The notes under the pieces: generated by a model
Told to the model about the DNA's origin: nothing
The model's input: the letters and a program-made list of their open reading frames with translations, nothing else
The model's database searches: none
Source of the DNA: Agarophyton chilense
Taxonomy: Eukaryota; Rhodophyta; Florideophyceae; Gracilariales; Gracilariaceae
DNA: 64,000 bases
Assembly: GCA_030374765.1 (NCBI GenBank)
Contig: JARGXX010000003.1
Span: forward strand, 620,001 to 684,000
Direction: 5' to 3'
Position numbers and translations under genes: made by a program
Part shown: positions 62,453 through 64,000 of the stretch, piece by piece
How the letters are laid out: each line of letters starts with the position of its first letter
How positions within the stretch are numbered: position 1 is the first letter of the stretch

Positions 62453-63628
62453 GTAACACAATGCACTGCTCGGGAGACCAGCCGCGGGCGGCGAGAGCTA
62501 CACATAACCACAGCTTGGAAAGCCGGGATCGGCTATCTGGCCTTAGAGTCCGCAACGACTCAAGGGAGACGTCGTCTCACAGGCGAGGAGTGTCTACTAG
62601 GCACAGACTCCTATCGTTCCACGGGAGCTCTTGGCGTCCGGAAGACGTGCTCGGAGTGGTGTCGATCCGACACGAACCGAAGTGATCGGCCTGGATATAC
62701 GCCGCGTATGACGAGTAGCCGGGGTGAGCCCCGGGATTGTACCAGAGCCCAGACGAGCGTCACGACCCTAACTTCGGCAACGGCGCACCAACCACTTCAC
62801 CCAACGGGTGGCGATAGCAAAGCAGGGCAAGCCCTGAGATTGTACCAGCGCTCAGACGAGAGCGTCTGCTTGGCTATGCCGACTGGCGCCACAAAGTGGT
62901 AATCACTCATACCCAACAGGTGACGATAGCAAAGCAGGGCAAGCCCTGGGATTGAACCAGCGCCCAGACGAATGCGCCTGCCTGGCTTTACCAGCTGCAC
63001 CGGGAAGTGATACTCACTTATCCGAGGCTCCCGATCCACACCTCGGTATCCAACCGATACGGGTCTACAATCTGCTCGGGCAGTAGAACTGCCAGCGGTC
63101 CAATAGACCGAGCGAAAGTGCAATGCGCCACGCGGCGACCGATGGCCGTGGGGGCAAGGACTGGACGGGGAATACTCGATAGGCTAAAACGCGAGAGGTA
63201 CCTCTGCAGCAGTTGATCAGACTGCTGCCTGTCTTGTCGGCGTCGACTGGGAATGAAGGTCTGATAACCCTATAGTCTCAAGATACGAACTAGTAGTTCG
63301 GAGGGCCCCTCCCTCTTGGACTTTACTTCGGTCTAGCCCCCGGCGACCCGGCGCTCAAGTACCGCCGGCCGCTTAGCAGTTAGCCATTACGATATATTAC
63401 AACTAATAAATACAATTAAAAATTACAAGGCAGCAGTGCAGAGCACTGTATGGTGCCAACCACACGAACTAGCTGCCGGCCATTGCCACACGTATGACAC
63501 CTAGCGCCATGCACGGTATTCCATCCTGGCAGTATGCCAGCTATTACGGCGTCGTCACTGCTTAGTGTAAGGAGGTCGGAGGAGGGTGGCTACTTGTCCT
63601 CAATAAGGGCCCGGCGCGTTGCGTCACA
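62453..63628 (-). repeat. 5' LTR of element E, with internal duplication
   Basis: 1176 bp, partner of 52821-53885 but about 111 bp longer. The extra length is a tandem duplication near 62810-62990: the motif GATAGCAAAGCAGGGCAAGC occurs twice here and once in the other LTR. Confidence 0.92.
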
Positions 63629-64000
63629 TCCACGCCACTTGACTTGCAGCTCCACATCTCCAGCCTTGCGGCGGAGGTCCTTGAAGAGTTCAACGATGAG
63701 AAGCTCTCCCTTCTGGTAAGAGAGGTGGTCCAACACCTCCTCGGTCACTTCGAAGTCCTTGTTGCGAAAGAACTTGAGTCGACGCCCGTGGACTTCTCGC
63801 TTCTCGCCAGTCACCAAGTCCTCGATCACTAAAATGTACCCGGATCGGCATTTGGTAACGCGGAAAGGACCCAGCCACTTGAGCGACGGCTTGCGAGAGC
63901 GTTCTTGCTGCATGATGCCACGAAGTACGAAGTCACCTTCAGCGAAGTTGATGGCGCGAACGTTGGTCTTGCGGTTCTGAGTGCGAACCGCAGACTCACG
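63629..64000 (-). mobile_element. Chromovirus D, continuation beyond E (end of integrase, chromodomain)
   Basis: The minus strand reads an integrase C-terminal segment (SLKWLGPFRVTKCRSG) and the first half of a chromodomain (VELQVKWRG), whose other half is at 52680-52820. The element leaves the window at 64000. Confidence 0.8.

Larger units (their letters stand above)
52821..63628 (-). mobile_element. Ty3/gypsy chromovirus E, nearly whole, inserted in D
   Basis: 10.8-kb element on the minus strand bounded by LTRs of 1065 and 1176 bp with a perfect 5-bp target duplication TCCAC (52816-52820 and 63629-63633). Parts in element order: gag, aspartic protease, reverse transcriptase, RNase H, integrase with chromodomain, then an oppositely read region, then the 3' LTR. 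A purine tract GAGAAGGGGGTGA adjoins the 3' LTR. A likely primer-binding site TGGTCTCCCGACTTAG lies 4 nt inside the 5' LTR (62433-62448). The LTRs differ by a few percent over the aligned part, so it is not very recent. Gag is open; the rest has about half a dozen breaks. Confidence 0.95.

Noticed and set aside
62420-63230. tRNA-like pieces (GATTGAACCAGCGCCC and similar) in the LTRs of E
   Set aside because: No cloverleaf can be drawn around them; they belong to a repeated LTR segment present at both ends of E.
1-64000. CRISPR arrays, bacterial operons or prokaryotic regulatory sites
   Set aside because: Spliceosomal introns and eukaryote-only genes show a nuclear genome; no regularly spaced repeats seen.

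Overview
The window is nuclear DNA of a eukaryote. It carries MCM2, SRP68, PP2A catalytic subunit, a LENG8/THP3-type SAC3 protein and an auxilin-type J protein. Introns are few and short (66-99 nt, GT-AG, usually with a CTAAC-like branch site); most genes are a single exon. A class-3 lipase with a possible organelle transit peptide hints at a photosynthetic lineage. Intron-poor gene islands beside nested Ty3/gypsy and Ty1/copia fossils fit a florideophyte red alga (Chondrus-like), but that assignment is inference, not proof.

Layout. 1-3.5 kb: tail of a membrane protein, a three-exon basic nuclear-type protein, then about 1.9 kb without a clear gene. 3.55-4.86 kb and 25.09-26.43 kb: two almost identical small heat-shock (Hsp20) genes with their promoters, in inverted orientation. 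They bracket a dense gene island: LENG8/THP3-like SAC3 protein (-), PP2Ac (-), an unknown membrane protein (+), an RCC1-repeat protein (+), a class-3 lipase (+), a BAR plus auxilin J-domain protein (-) and SRP68 (+). 27.2-31.7 kb: MCM2 (-) diverges from a zf-HIT-like/NYN-like protein (+). 31.7-35.8 kb: gene-poor. 35.8-37.4 kb: a GC-rich catalase gene with a signal peptide. 37.4-39.0 kb: nothing recognised.

39 kb to the end is a nest of LTR-retrotransposon fossils. Copia fragment A (+) abuts gypsy fragment B (+). B is split by gypsy element F (-, 241-bp LTRs), and F is split by solo LTR G (885 bp). On the right, copia fragment C (-) is split by chromovirus D (-), and D is split by chromovirus E (-, 52821-63628, LTRs over 1 kb, 5-bp target duplication). 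D runs off the right edge. E carries an extra antisense reading region between integrase and 3' LTR. Chromodomain-like tails are visible in D, E and F.

The host genes cover replication (MCM2), secretion (SRP68), clathrin uncoating or membrane shaping (BAR-J), RNA export or metabolism (SAC3 protein, NYN-like protein), signalling (PP2A), lipid turnover, and heat and oxidative stress (Hsp20 pair, catalase). They are not a functional operon; adjacency is expressed mainly as divergent or convergent gene pairs. No tRNA, rRNA or CRISPR was recognised.
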